The notes under the pieces were generated by a model. It made no database searches. It was not told where the DNA came from and was given only the letters and a program-made list of their open reading frames with translations. A stretch of DNA of 46,474 nucleotides from Sphaerospermopsis aphanizomenoides BCCUSP55. Lineage in GTDB: Bacteria > Cyanobacteriota > Cyanobacteriia > Cyanobacteriales > Nostocaceae. The position numbers were made by a program, and so were the translations under genes. Position 1 is the stretch's first letter. Each line of letters begins with the position of its first letter. The DNA lies in contig NZ_LUFH02000046.1 in the NCBI RefSeq assembly GCF_001586785.1, forward strand, positions 1 through 46,474. The letters run 5' to 3'. This document shows, in pieces, positions 8,578-16,580 of the stretch.

Positions 8578-10563
8578 TTAAAGTTCCCAATCTAGAGTTT
8601 GTGTAAATTGGTGCTTTGTGACTGGTTGTTTCCTGTCAGTCAACAGCTGATTCCAACCAGCTTGACCGGGAGACACTCTTTTGGCTTGGGGGAGTTCAGT
8701 CAATAGGTCAGATATCAAGTCTTCAACTTTTTCATGATCTTTAAAAGCGATGACCACTGTATCAAGCGAGTCTAAAAAATCTAAAGGTATTTGAGCGCGA
8801 TCGCAAATCTCTTTGTAGGAATCGCCTTCAGCAGTGCGATCCGCGCGATCGCTGAAAGCGGGCGTTTCGCCATCGCCTATACTCCAATACAATGTCGGTT
8901 GTCGTTTTCTCTTGTCAATAGTTGACTCTAAAGCAATAACAGAAAGAACTTCAATAGGGTCACTGAGTAAAACTGCTCTTGTGACTGTGGTATCCGTAGC
9001 AATCCAAAAACTACCGTTTTTTGTTGTTTCAGAGTTGAGAGGAATAGCAGTAAAATCACCAGTAGGTTCTAACTGTTTGGCAAGAGTTGGAACATCATCA
9101 AGCGTGCGTTCTACAAAAATTGGTTGACCTGTTTGACTGGGATACAGCCAACCCTTTTGATACAGTTCATTGAGCAGAGAAACGGGTAAATTGTACTGCT
9201 GGTTTAAGTTTTGGCGTATTTGTTTCCAGTTTGCGGGTTTTGGTGTAGGTAAGTAATTTGTCTGTGTTGCAGATGGTGTGACATTTTCAGCAATTCGCTC
9301 TGTTATATTTTCGATATCCTGATCATCCCGCGCTACTTTTAGCGTTGGTGTAATATTTTCAACTGGTTGCCTTATTAGTTTTTGGATATCCTGATCATCT
9401 TTCCTTGCTTTTACTGTTGATGCAATATTTTTTACAGGTGGATCTAGAAGTTTTTGGATAAGCTCAATATCCTGTTCTGTTTCTACTGCTGATGTTGAAG
9501 GGTCAACAGTTTGTTGGTTTTGAATACGGTTTTTATTGTGTTTTTGAGAAACAACTGATATTGGAGTTTCAGTAGTTTGCCCAATTTGAAGCCGGTTGTT
9601 ATCTTCTTGTAAAGAAATCAATGCTATGTTATTTGTTACATTTTTATCTGGTTTAATTTGTTGTTCATCTTGTTGAGTTTTGGTGAATGCAGCATTGACA
9701 GTAGTTTGCTTGGTTATTTTTTGCGTGTGCTTATTATCGTGTTTCTCTTGATTGGATGTAGTGTTTTCAATATTTCGCTTCATTAGTTCTTGAATGCGTT
9801 TATCATCCTGTTTAGGAATATAGCTAACACCACGATGCTTTTGTAAACCAGGAAAAGTGTATGCTTTACCTAGATGCGTACCACTGAAAGCTACTCCATC
9901 AAGTTGGTAGCTGATGCCTTTAACTTTACCTGTGCGAGTATAACCAACACAGACATTAATACCTTGTTTTTGCGCTCTTTCTATCAACTCTGGCATAGTT
10001 GGGCGGTCATGGGTTGCTTCATCGAGCGATCGCTGAAGTTTGACTCTAACGCTTTCTTCCCCAGTTCTAGCAAGCTGTCTGCGTTCACCAGTAGTAGGAC
10101 TGTGTTTATCTTTTTCCCAACTAGGTTGTACTGATTGTAGATTGTATTCTTTTTCTAATTTACGGATGATAATTTCACTTCTGGGGTTGTCCCACCTATC
10201 AGAGACTGTAGTTCCATCTAATTGAATGCGACTGGCTGCAATATGTGCATGATCATGAGTGCGGTCAGTGTGTCGCACTACAATATATTGATTCATAGTG
10301 AAGCCCATTGCTTGTAGATATTTTTGGGCGATTTCATCCCAAGTGTCATCATCTAAACTTTCGTGGTGAGGCAAGCTGAGAGAAGCGTGATAAACAGCCC
10401 TGCTTACCTTCGGATTTAATCTACGAGATATACCAAATTCAGCCGCTAATTCCCGTGGGTTTGTTCCTTCCATATTCCCACCGATTTGTCTTGCTCCTTC
10501 TTTGCTAAAAAGGTAGTTTAGTAGTCCCCTGAAACTTTTACCTTTGATGTGTTTGCCGATCAT
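8578..10563 (-). CDS. Relaxase / mobilization nuclease (MobA/VirD2-like)
   Basis: Nicks the transferred strand at oriT and stays linked to it through a tyrosine. The N-terminal 160 residues carry the relaxase fold: a candidate catalytic tyrosine Y17 in FRGLLNYLF, the strand HASLSLP (59-65), and the metal-binding three-histidine motif H98-T-D-R-T-H103-D-H105-A-H107. This matches the MOBP-type Relaxase family. Residues about 250-440 are low-complexity and Q/N/T-rich with repeated DDQDI.KL-type units. The C-terminal ~200 residues look like a globular domain of unknown role. At 661 residues it is within the usual range. MobC is encoded 165 bp upstream on the same strand and the likely oriT lies beyond it. 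Three HIP1 sites lie inside the gene. Confidence 0.9.
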   Translation of the reverse strand: MIGKHIKGKSFRGLLNYLFSKEGARQIGGNMEGTNPRELAAEFGISRRLNPKVSRAVYHASLSLPHHESLDDDTWDEIAQKYLQAMGFTMNQYIVVRHTDRTHDHAHIAASRIQLDGTTVSDRWDNPRSEIIIRKLEKEYNLQSVQPSWEKDKHSPTTGERRQLARTGEESVRVKLQRSLDEATHDRPTMPELIERAQKQGINVCVGYTRTGKVKGISYQLDGVAFSGTHLGKAYTFPGLQKHRGVSYIPKQDDKRIQELMKRNIENTTSNQEKHDNKHTQKITKQTTVNAAFTKTQQDEQQIKPDKNVTNNIALISLQEDNNRLQIGQTTETPISVVSQKHNKNRIQNQQTVDPSTSAVETEQDIELIQKLLDPPVKNIASTVKARKDDQDIQKLIRQPVENITPTLKVARDDQDIENITERIAENVTPSATQTNYLPTPKPANWKQIRQNLNQQYNLPVSLLNELYQKGWLYPSQTGQPIFVERTLDDVPTLAKQLEPTGDFTAIPLNSETTKNGSFWIATDTTVTRAVLLSDPIEVLSVIALESTIDKRKRQPTLYWSIGDGETPAFSDRADRTAEGDSYKEICDRAQIPLDFLDSLDTVVIAFKDHEKVEDLISDLLTELPQAKRVSPGQAGWNQLLTDRKQPVTKHQFTQTLDWEL

Positions 10564-10728
10564 ATTAATTTCCTAGCAGTCTTTGTTTATACTTAGCTTG
10601 GCAAGTAAGTAACTCCAGAAAATAAAATATACAGATTCTGTAATCAACACAACTGTTTCTTAACCTGCTTCCTTATTATCAAAACAATGGGATATTTTTG
10701 ATTTGGAAGTCCCTCAGTGGTGCTGAAT

Positions 10729-11088
10729 TTACGCTTCATCCTGGATATCAGTAATTAAATCAACCTCCGTGATTTCTCGCCGCACTTGTCTTACCAAATT
10801 TCTCACCTCTTCTAGTAATGCTCGATCTACAACCACTGGTTCACCCATAAGTACCGATGTGTTGATAGCTTTAGCGATTTGGTTAAGGTTGTTACCGATT
10901 TTTCCCAACTCCCAATAAGTTTCACCTGCCACTTTAGTGACACGCCTGGGTAATCTATGTTTGATAGTCTTGGCACGAAATAACTCTGCCATCGTCAAAC
11001 TGTTTTCCTCTGCCATTCGTCGCACCTGTTCTTTTTCTTCTGGTGTGAGGCAGATATGAAACCTGATTGTGCGCTCTTTTGGAGGCAT
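10729..11088 (-). CDS. mobC: MobC-like relaxosome accessory protein
   Basis: A small basic DNA-binding protein that helps the relaxase to open oriT. Its 119 residues begin with a ribbon-helix-helix-like segment (RTIRFHICLTPEEKEQVRRMAEENSLTMAELFR split over residues 6-38). The conserved BacMob signature GKIGNNLNQIAKAIN follows near residues 62-76. The ATG is preceded by GGAGG-type bases within the coding complement and is the only reasonable start. It is the first gene of the minus-strand mobilization operon. The 700-bp region upstream, with a large hairpin, is where oriT would be expected. Assignment is firm. Confidence 0.9.
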   Translation of the reverse strand: MPPKERTIRFHICLTPEEKEQVRRMAEENSLTMAELFRAKTIKHRLPRRVTKVAGETYWELGKIGNNLNQIAKAINTSVLMGEPVVVDRALLEEVRNLVRQVRREITEVDLITDIQDEA

Positions 11089-11252
11089 GGCTGAATTGCT
11101 GAATTTCTTAGTGACCTTATGTTGTATTTCTAGTTTGAAATATTTAAGCTAATCAGTCATTAGCCAAGTGGATATTTTTTTCTTGTTTTTTATGACTGAT
11201 GTTTAAACTGAATTCAGTTTTCGTTGAGTTTGATTTTTTTCGTATCGTCTCC

Positions 11253-11304
11253 CCCTCCGTCACGGTGGTTTACCTACTTAGGTAGGGGAACCGTGAAAGG
11301 AGGG
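11253..11304. promoter_or_regulatory. Long stepped hairpin, candidate oriT
   Basis: Three nested perfect arms: CCCTCC (11253-11258) with GGAGGG (11299-11304), CACGGT (11261-11266) with ACCGTG (11290-11295), and ACCTA (11272-11276) with TAGGT (11279-11283). The GC-rich structure stands out from AT-rich surroundings. It lies 165 bp upstream of mobC, the normal place for an oriT of a MobC/MOBP system. The nic site cannot be placed. A role as a terminator or a replication origin is possible but less likely, because no U-tract follows either arm. Confidence 0.55.
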
Positions 11305-11421
11305 CAAGTTTGTCGCTGTTTCCCTGAAAATTACAAAATTTTTTGTCATAGAGATGCACATTGCGACATAGCTTGCTACGCGCCAAACGTTTTTTTGGGC
11401 TACTCAAATCAAAAATTTGAG

Positions 11422-11476
11422 TGGCGTTCAATTGGCGCTCAGTTGGCGTAGTATTGGCGTGTACTTGGCGTATTAT
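11422..11476. repeat. parC: parC iteron array I (five 11-bp repeats)
   Basis: TGGCG begins at 11422, 11433, 11444, 11455 and 11466, an exact 11-base period, with unit consensus TGGCGTATTAT or TGGCGCTCAAT. One turn of DNA per unit puts all sites on one face of the helix. An 8-bp stem (ACTCAAAT 11402-11409, ATTTGAGT 11415-11422) abuts the array. Together with array II and the following actin-like gene it matches the layout of type II plasmid centromeres such as R1 parC. Confidence 0.85.
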
Positions 11477-11539
11477 TTTATCAATAAGCTGTTTTATTGC
11501 AAGTAAATTATATACATAGTGTACTTATTTTTGTAGTAT
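11477..11539 (+). promoter_or_regulatory. AT-rich gap between iteron arrays; expected par promoter
   Basis: This 63-bp AT-rich gap contains TTATATACAT-type sequence (around 11508-11517). In R1 parC the par promoter lies between the two iteron arrays and is repressed by ParR. The same position here suggests the same arrangement. No well-spaced -35/-10 pair is obvious, so the hexamers are not assigned. Confidence 0.45.
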
Positions 11540-11638
11540 TGGCGTGTACTTGGCGTATTATTGGCGTTCAATTGGCGCTCAATTGGCGCTCAATTGGCGT
11601 ATTATTGGCGTATTATTGGCGTAGTATTGGCGTTGAAA
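11540..11638. repeat. parC: parC iteron array II (nine 11-bp repeats)
   Basis: TGGCG begins at 11540, 11551, 11562, 11573, 11584, 11595, 11606, 11617 and 11628, again with exact 11-base spacing. The string TAGTATTGGCGTGTACTTGG occurs in both arrays, showing that they are copies of one design. Array II ends about 175 bp before the parM start. With array I it gives 14 candidate ParR-binding sites. Confidence 0.87.
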
Positions 11639-11680
11639 TGCCACATTTTTCAAATTGAATTCAATAACATAAAAATAATT

Positions 11681-11692
11681 CGTTGATCAACG
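11681..11692. promoter_or_regulatory. Perfect 12-bp palindrome in parM leader
   Basis: CGTTGATCAACG is a perfect palindrome located between iteron array II and parM. It could be an operator for a second regulator, or a chance palindrome; nothing else supports it. Confidence 0.3.
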
Positions 11693-11811
11693 GTTGTGAA
11701 AAAAATAGCCAACTGGATAAAAATTTTGGCAAAAAAATAGTCAGTAGGTAGATAGGCATAATTTTTATTTGCACTTAACTTAAAAAGAAGTTGTTAGGCA
11801 AACCAGAATCA

Positions 11812-12960
11812 ATGTCAAACTTGATCGTCAGTTTTGACCCTGGTGCTTCCTTGACCAAGATTGTTTATGAACTAGCAACTGAAGGCAAACCATGTTTGAT
11901 GACAATGGAACCAGAAATGCTGAGGTTGCCGCAAAGTTCGATTGACGCTTATATGTCAAGTCGCAAGGGTCTAGAATCTTCTCATCCAGTAGATGAAGCC
12001 TGGGTATCTTGTACAGCAGATGGTGATACACAATGTACAGTAGTGGGATTTTTAGCACGTCAGTTTTCAGCATCCGCCAGACTAGATAAACTCAAGTACG
12101 AAACTTCCATTGACAAAGCTTTAGCGGTTGTTGGTGCGATCGCTCAACATAACAAATTACCCAACAGATTCTCCCTATCACTGACTTCACTGCTGCCCTA
12201 CGGTGAATATCAAAATCGTCAAGCCTTTGAAGAACAGTTGCGGGTTGCACTCAAGGATTTTAGATTTCGGGGTCAAAGGTTGCGGGTGAAACTGGAACGA
12301 TTCGAGTGTTTACCTGAAGGTGCAGGATTGGCCATGATTCGCCAACGCCAGAACGGTAAAGCATGGTTCAACGCTCAAACCATTGCGGTGCTGATGTTTG
12401 GACATCGCAATAGCAGCCTTCTCTTATTTGAACGGGGCAAGATGACGGCGGGTTATACCAATGGATTGGGCTTTCACCAAATGGTAAAACGAGTTATTGA
12501 ACGCACATCTGGACAAGATGCCACTACTTTAACTGCTGCTATCTATGCTGCCGGTGCAGATATCACAGCAGATAATCCAGCAATCCGCGCTTTGGTCAAA
12601 AGCAAAGACCCGAAAAATATTGATTATGAGTTACAGATGATTGTTAATGCCATTGCTACTGCTAAAGCTGAGTATTGGTCTAGACTTTACGACTGGCTGG
12701 AATCCACTTTACCTGCGGTGAATGAAGTGATTTTAAGTGGTGGTGCAGCGTTGTACTTAGAGCAAGAATTACAGGAATGTTTTGAAGAGATTTCCACTTA
12801 CTGGGGTACAGATTTACAAAATCAGGTACAGGAAGCATTTAAGAATGTCAATAATGATGATCACCATACATTTCGAGAGCAGGAAACTTTGTCCTTTAGG
12901 TTAATTGATGCTTTTGGTTTATTTATGCGATTTAGAGCGCAAATGGAGAAAGTAGCATGA
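11812..12960 (+). CDS. parM: ParM-like actin-family plasmid segregation ATPase
   Basis: A filament-forming actin-like protein that pushes plasmid copies apart. The 382 residues begin with the phosphate 1 loop SFDPGASLTKIVYE (D9, G11, K16). A phosphate 2-like region around AVLMFGHRNSSLLLF and the adenosine motif VILSGGAALYLEQEL near residues 310-325 follow, as expected for StbA/ParM/Alp proteins. ATG 11812 is chosen because the family starts a few residues before the first strand; a TTG at 11791 is possible and has AGAAG just before it. The stop overlaps the next gene by ATGA, so ParM and ParR are coupled. It is preceded by two iteron arrays. The ParM role is well supported by motif and context. 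Confidence 0.85.
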   Translation: MSNLIVSFDPGASLTKIVYELATEGKPCLMTMEPEMLRLPQSSIDAYMSSRKGLESSHPVDEAWVSCTADGDTQCTVVGFLARQFSASARLDKLKYETSIDKALAVVGAIAQHNKLPNRFSLSLTSLLPYGEYQNRQAFEEQLRVALKDFRFRGQRLRVKLERFECLPEGAGLAMIRQRQNGKAWFNAQTIAVLMFGHRNSSLLLFERGKMTAGYTNGLGFHQMVKRVIERTSGQDATTLTAAIYAAGADITADNPAIRALVKSKDPKNIDYELQMIVNAIATAKAEYWSRLYDWLESTLPAVNEVILSGGAALYLEQELQECFEEISTYWGTDLQNQVQEAFKNVNNDDHHTFREQETLSFRLIDAFGLFMRFRAQMEKVA

Positions 12961-13559
12961 CTAACAAGAAACAAGGAAAAAATAATGGTAATCATAGAGA
13001 ACGCAGCACTAATGGTAAGGGTAGATTGCCTCAAGAAACTGAAACTGACAAACAATATAAAGATTTGAATTATCGGTTTCGTGCTTACTCAAATACTTCC
13101 GATGGTAAGTTAATTACATACTTACAACAAGGTAATGGACTTAGTACCACCAAAGAAATGATATTGCAGGCATTAAGAATGTGCTGGTTGCCATTAGCAT
13201 ATAAAGCACAAGCAGATGCAGGTATTAGTGAGCAAGAAGTACGTCGAATAGGGTTGACTTGTTGTCATGCCTTGGAGCAACATTTGGCTTATTTACGAAT
13301 GGAGTTAAGATTACCACTCAAATCAAGTGATGCTTTGCCTATACCTCTAAGTACAATGACTAATCCTCAAACCCTTGCTGCTATGTTTGGTTTGGATGTT
13401 GGTAATTCTAGTGATGAAGATACCACTAATAAAAATCAAGATAGCACCAATAGTAATAGTGGTAGTGGTAGTGAGTCACAAATAATTGATTCGGACTCTT
13501 TTATTCCTGGAAAAGGGTCTTTTCATGATGACGATGACGATATGTTCGCAGATATTTAA
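12957..13559 (+). CDS. parR: ParR-like centromere-binding adaptor
   Basis: A 200-residue protein starting inside the last codons of parM (ATGA overlap), the position of ParR in type II partition operons. Residues about 20-75 (YRFRAYSNTSDGKLITYL, then KEMILQALRMCWLPLA) fit a ribbon-helix-helix: one short strand, helix, turn and second helix. ParR would bind the 11-bp iterons as an array and cap the ParM filament through its C terminus. The tail is low-complexity, N/S-rich, and ends in an acidic patch (HDDDDDMFADI). The acidic end could contact ParM. Sequence similarity to known ParR is weak by eye, so the name rests mainly on gene order and the fold pattern. Confidence 0.68.
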   Translation: MTNKKQGKNNGNHRERSTNGKGRLPQETETDKQYKDLNYRFRAYSNTSDGKLITYLQQGNGLSTTKEMILQALRMCWLPLAYKAQADAGISEQEVRRIGLTCCHALEQHLAYLRMELRLPLKSSDALPIPLSTMTNPQTLAAMFGLDVGNSSDEDTTNKNQDSTNSNSGSGSESQIIDSDSFIPGKGSFHDDDDDMFADI

Positions 13560-13890
13560 TTAAGTTTTGCTGAGAAAGTATTTTCATGGAGGCAGGGAAA
13601 AGGGAACAGGGAACAGTTTTAGCTATCTGTCATCTCCAATTTTTCTGATTTATTCAACCCAAAATGCACACTTTTGAGGCTACATTCTTTAAAAACCGTA
13701 TGGCTAAGGCCACGCTACTCTATCGGCTGACGCTCACGGCGAAGCCTTGTACCTACTTCCCTATTTATCAACCTCAAACCTTTTATTTATTTTGGGTTTG
13801 CATTTATATGCCTGACGGCACGCTCCGCGAACAGCCAGCCCTAATTATCTATTAAATCAAATTTAGTTAAATAATAAAGGAGGAAATAAA
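13560..13890. other. Intergenic stretch with GC-richer dispersed repeats
   Basis: No convincing gene. It holds GC-richer patches such as GCTGACGCTCACGGCGAAGC (13726-13745) and GACGGCACGCTCCGCGAACA (13813-13832), typical of Nostoc-type interspersed repeats. An AGGGAACAGGGAACAG tandem is also present near 13601-13616. A very strong ribosome site (AAAGGAGG) at the right end belongs to the next gene. Confidence 0.5.
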
Positions 13891-14661
13891 ATGGCTGCAA
13901 TTCACTTCATTGATGGTGAAAAGGGTGGTGTTGGTAAGTCTTTGTTTGCGCGGGTAATGGTGCAATATTGCATTGATAACAAATTACTTTATGAATTGGT
14001 AGAAGCTGATCAAAGTAATCCAGATGTCGGTGCATTTTACCCAGACAATCATAAAACAGCCGTTTTTAGTGAATCAGAACGCAAAGCTTATGAAGCTGAT
14101 GAAATCTTTGATTTAGCACTGGACAATTCTGTGATTGTTAATTTACCTGCTCAAGTATACCCAGCAGTTACCGATTGGATTGAGCGCAATCAGATTTTAG
14201 AAATTAGTGGTAAAAACAAGGTCAAGATACATAAATGGTTTGTTTGTAGTGGAGGATATGACAGTTTACAGTTATTCATGCAGTCTTTAGAAAGATTTGA
14301 AAAGAAAATTAAACATATCTTTGTCCGTAATTTTGGTTTATGTGATGACTGGAAACACATAGATGAAAATCAGGAATTAAAGGATTTAATCAAGACTTAC
14401 AAAGTTCCAGTAATTGATTTTCCTAAATTTAGCTACCGAGAGAGGAATATCCTTGATGCCAAACGGATAAACTTTTCTGAAGCTAAAAATTATAAAGATT
14501 TAGGAATATTAGGTAAACAGAGATTGCATAGGTTTCTCAAACAAGCTTTTGAAGAAATTGAAAAAGCTAAAATTTGGAATCCACCAGCAGCTTCAATTAC
14601 TCCCCCATCCGAAAAAGTTGATAGTGCTAATAGTAATGGGAAAGTCGCTACTAAGAAGTAA
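13891..14661 (+). CDS. Orphan ParA/MinD-family ATPase
   Basis: A 256-residue P-loop protein with the deviant Walker A motif GEKGGVGKS (residues 9-17), where the first K is the signature lysine of the ParA/MinD/CobQ group. A conserved EADQSNPDV (38-46) follows, in the position of the Walker A' acidic strand. It lacks an N-terminal HTH and there is no ParB gene next to it, so it is not a classical partition ParA. The family includes TraL/MobD-type ATPases found near transfer genes, and the context here (membrane protein and lipoprotein downstream, relaxase upstream) fits that. The start is fixed by AAAGGAGG eight bases upstream. The C-terminal ~30 residues are P/S/K-rich and probably flexible. 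Confidence 0.8.
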   Translation: MAAIHFIDGEKGGVGKSLFARVMVQYCIDNKLLYELVEADQSNPDVGAFYPDNHKTAVFSESERKAYEADEIFDLALDNSVIVNLPAQVYPAVTDWIERNQILEISGKNKVKIHKWFVCSGGYDSLQLFMQSLERFEKKIKHIFVRNFGLCDDWKHIDENQELKDLIKTYKVPVIDFPKFSYRERNILDAKRINFSEAKNYKDLGILGKQRLHRFLKQAFEEIEKAKIWNPPAASITPPSEKVDSANSNGKVATKK

Positions 14662-14775
14662 TGTAGGTTTTGCTAAACAAGATGAAAATTTAGGTTTGTG
14701 TAGCCTTTGCTAATAGTTCAATGCTTGCTTAAAATCTTGGATTGCTGACAGTTAAATTCTCAGGAATTAATCTAC

Positions 14776-15567
14776 ATGAAAACCAGTAAAGATATGACTC
14801 ATTATCAGACTGAAGAACTCGATTTAGATGATGATTTTTTGGATTCAGTAGCAGCTAGAGGTAAAGGTTTAAGTCGCATTCCTTACCCTACTTTATTAGA
14901 TTTAGCCATTCGCGGTAAAGATGATAATTTCAAAGCTAGGGTTTGGGAAATAGTTGTTCAAACTGGACTAGATCCTGATGACCCAGCATTTTTAATGATG
15001 ATTGCTACTGGTAGACTGCAAGTGCTGTTAGAAGACAGTCCTCAAGAAATGGAGGCCATGTTTGACCAATGGCAAACCCAACTATATGACCATCTTCAAA
15101 GCTATGAAAAAGCAGCAGTCAAAGGTCAACAGAAAGCGATCGCTCACGCAGTCACAGCATTAATCAAGCGTACAGAATTTGAGCGTGCTATTCATTCAGT
15201 TCCATCATTAATTGCAGCTGGTGTTTTGTTATTAATTGCATCTTGTGTGGGTGGATTTCTGAGTATAGGTGCAATGCTTTGGTATCAATCTAGCAATTTA
15301 GATCCAACTGGTCCACGTCAACTGACTCAACAAGAAGCTAATACTTTAGCATGGGCAACTACTAATGAAGGTAAATTTGCTCGCAATTTTATGGAATGGA
15401 ATCGAGATTTATTGAGCAGAGATAGTACCGGTCAACTTGCCTGTACTAGAGAAGTAAACCGCTTGGGAGTGACATTAGAAATAGGACAAAGCAACAGAAA
15501 AGCTGTATCAGGTTTTTGTACTCTTTGGGTACAACCTCCTAATCAACGCAAGTTTATTTCGCAGTAA
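14776..15567 (+). CDS. Cyanobacterial membrane protein, unknown
   Basis: A 263-residue protein with a cytoplasmic N-terminal half: an acidic start (ELDLDDDFLDS), then a helix-rich part with RVWEIVVQTGLDPDDPAFLMMIATGRLQVLL. One long hydrophobic segment (about residues 139-168, SLIAAGVLLLIASCVGGFLSIGAMLWY) would cross the membrane. The C-terminal ~90 residues, with two cysteines, would face the other side. The shape resembles cyanobacterial plasmid proteins of the DUF6753 kind, a tentative memory match. It follows the ParA-like gene by 114 bp and precedes a lipoprotein, suggesting an envelope or transfer complex. AGGAA before the ATG supports the start. Confidence 0.65.
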   Translation: MKTSKDMTHYQTEELDLDDDFLDSVAARGKGLSRIPYPTLLDLAIRGKDDNFKARVWEIVVQTGLDPDDPAFLMMIATGRLQVLLEDSPQEMEAMFDQWQTQLYDHLQSYEKAAVKGQQKAIAHAVTALIKRTEFERAIHSVPSLIAAGVLLLIASCVGGFLSIGAMLWYQSSNLDPTGPRQLTQQEANTLAWATTNEGKFARNFMEWNRDLLSRDSTGQLACTREVNRLGVTLEIGQSNRKAVSGFCTLWVQPPNQRKFISQ

Positions 15568-15642
15568 GTATCCAGTCATCAGCAATCTTGTTTTTCAACG
15601 TATTTGATATTAGTTGTTCAATTGTAAAATAGGAGTAAATCA

Positions 15643-16188
15643 ATGTTGAAGAGAAAAGTAAACTGTTTTTGGTTAATGATAACCGGAATAATTCTAGCAG
15701 CTTGTACTCCTGATACTGTAGATACAAATAGCAAAAGTGAAAGCAATATTGCCAAAGCACAAGCTCCCTCTATCCCCGAATATCCACCAATGTATAATGT
15801 TAAAGTAAATATTTGTGGTAATATCATTGCCCCAATTAAAGATGGTAAACGCTGTATCAAGCACAATCTGCGTTTGTGGGGACCAGTAGAAGAAGCGAAA
15901 TTGGTTCAGACTGGTATTCCTCTGGCAGCCATGTCTGCTGTAGATCATAAATTAGCAATTAGCTCTAGAGGCTGTTATCCTGAATATTCTCAACCTTCTA
16001 ATCAGCAGTTTTATTGGGCGGATCTCCTTATTTATGTGAATAAAACAGGAAAAAAACCAACAATTGAAGTAAACACAACTCAAATGTCAAACCAAGAAAT
16101 TTTCAGTTTAATAAATAGTCGGTTTTCTACTCCAACAATTGCCACGTTTGGTGGTGTCGGCTGTAAACCTCTACCTGTTAAAAAATAG
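15643..16188 (+). CDS. Predicted lipoprotein
   Basis: A 181-residue secreted protein. The N terminus MLKRKVNCFWLMITGIIL is a basic stretch plus a hydrophobic core, followed by the lipobox LAAC with C21 as the lipidation site. The mature part is S/N-rich at first, then a small domain with several cysteines (ICGN, KRCIK, RGCYPE, GVGCKP), which may form disulfides. AGGAG lies 7 bases before the ATG. It sits 75 bp after the membrane protein gene, so the two may be one operon with the ParA-like ATPase. A VirB7-like role in a transfer channel is possible but is speculation from size and lipobox only. Confidence 0.72.
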   Translation: MLKRKVNCFWLMITGIILAACTPDTVDTNSKSESNIAKAQAPSIPEYPPMYNVKVNICGNIIAPIKDGKRCIKHNLRLWGPVEEAKLVQTGIPLAAMSAVDHKLAISSRGCYPEYSQPSNQQFYWADLLIYVNKTGKKPTIEVNTTQMSNQEIFSLINSRFSTPTIATFGGVGCKPLPVKK

Positions 16189-16204
16189 TTACACCGGATT
16201 CCTT

Positions 16205-16450
16205 TGTTATCAATTGATAATTGACAATTGATAATTGTTTAATTCAAGTTTAAAACCTCTCCTTTCAAGGGGAAAAACCAAAAAAATCTGCTTTTTCAAT
16301 CCTCTGACTTTAAGGTAGAGGTCACAATACTGCTCGGTTTACGAAACTAAATAAGGCTGAACCCCTTGAAATATTGTTATTTGTGATGCCCAAAAATGCT
16401 TAACCGAGTAGTATTAGTAGAGGTCATTGTTGATTGTCCATTATTGAACT
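16205..16450. repeat. Dispersed intergenic repeat, copy 1, containing MITE
   Basis: This copy opens with TCAATTGATAATTGACAATTG-like sequence, contains AACCTCTCCTTTCAAG (16254-16269), and closes with GATTGTCCATTATTGAA. The same order of blocks appears at about 33709-33945 and, without the inserted MITE, at about 45012-45136. It is an outer repeat into which the MITE jumped. The ends are roughly inverted, so it may itself be a mobile, non-coding element. Confidence 0.65.
16325..16416 (+). mobile_element. 92-bp MITE, copy 1, with 10-bp target duplication
   Basis: Terminal inverted repeats CAATACTGCTCGGTT at the left and AACCGAGTAGTATTA at the right. It is flanked on both sides by the perfect direct repeat GTAGAGGTCA (16315-16324 and 16417-16426). 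An inverted copy lies at 33804-33894. It encodes no protein and must be moved by a transposase encoded elsewhere. Target duplications near 10 bp fit IS4-type transposases, which is family inference. Confidence 0.85.
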
Positions 16451-16519
16451 GTTCTCTGTTCTCTGTTCTTTTTTTTGTAACAGGATATTCTGTATTTTGA
16501 ATACTTGCCGATAAACATC

Positions 16520-16560
16520 AAAACTCAAAACTGCTTTTTTTCAAGGCAATTTTGAGTTTT
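16520..16560. terminator. Bidirectional rho-independent terminator
   Basis: AAAACTCAAAA (16520-16530) pairs with TTTTGAGTTTT (16550-16560), with further pairing inside, and T-rich sequence on both sides. It lies just past the end of the site-2 protease gene (minus strand) and downstream of the plus-strand lipoprotein operon. Confidence 0.75.
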
Positions 16561-16580
16561 TATTTGGAGAATTGAAGAGA

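Noticed and set aside
13891-14661. ParA of a ParAB partition system
   Set aside because: No ParB gene or parS-like repeats are next to it, and a full ParMR locus is already present.
15554-15948. Minus-strand frames of 68-84 residues overlapping the lipoprotein gene
   Set aside because: The plus-strand gene has a ribosome site, signal peptide and lipobox; the others are shadows.
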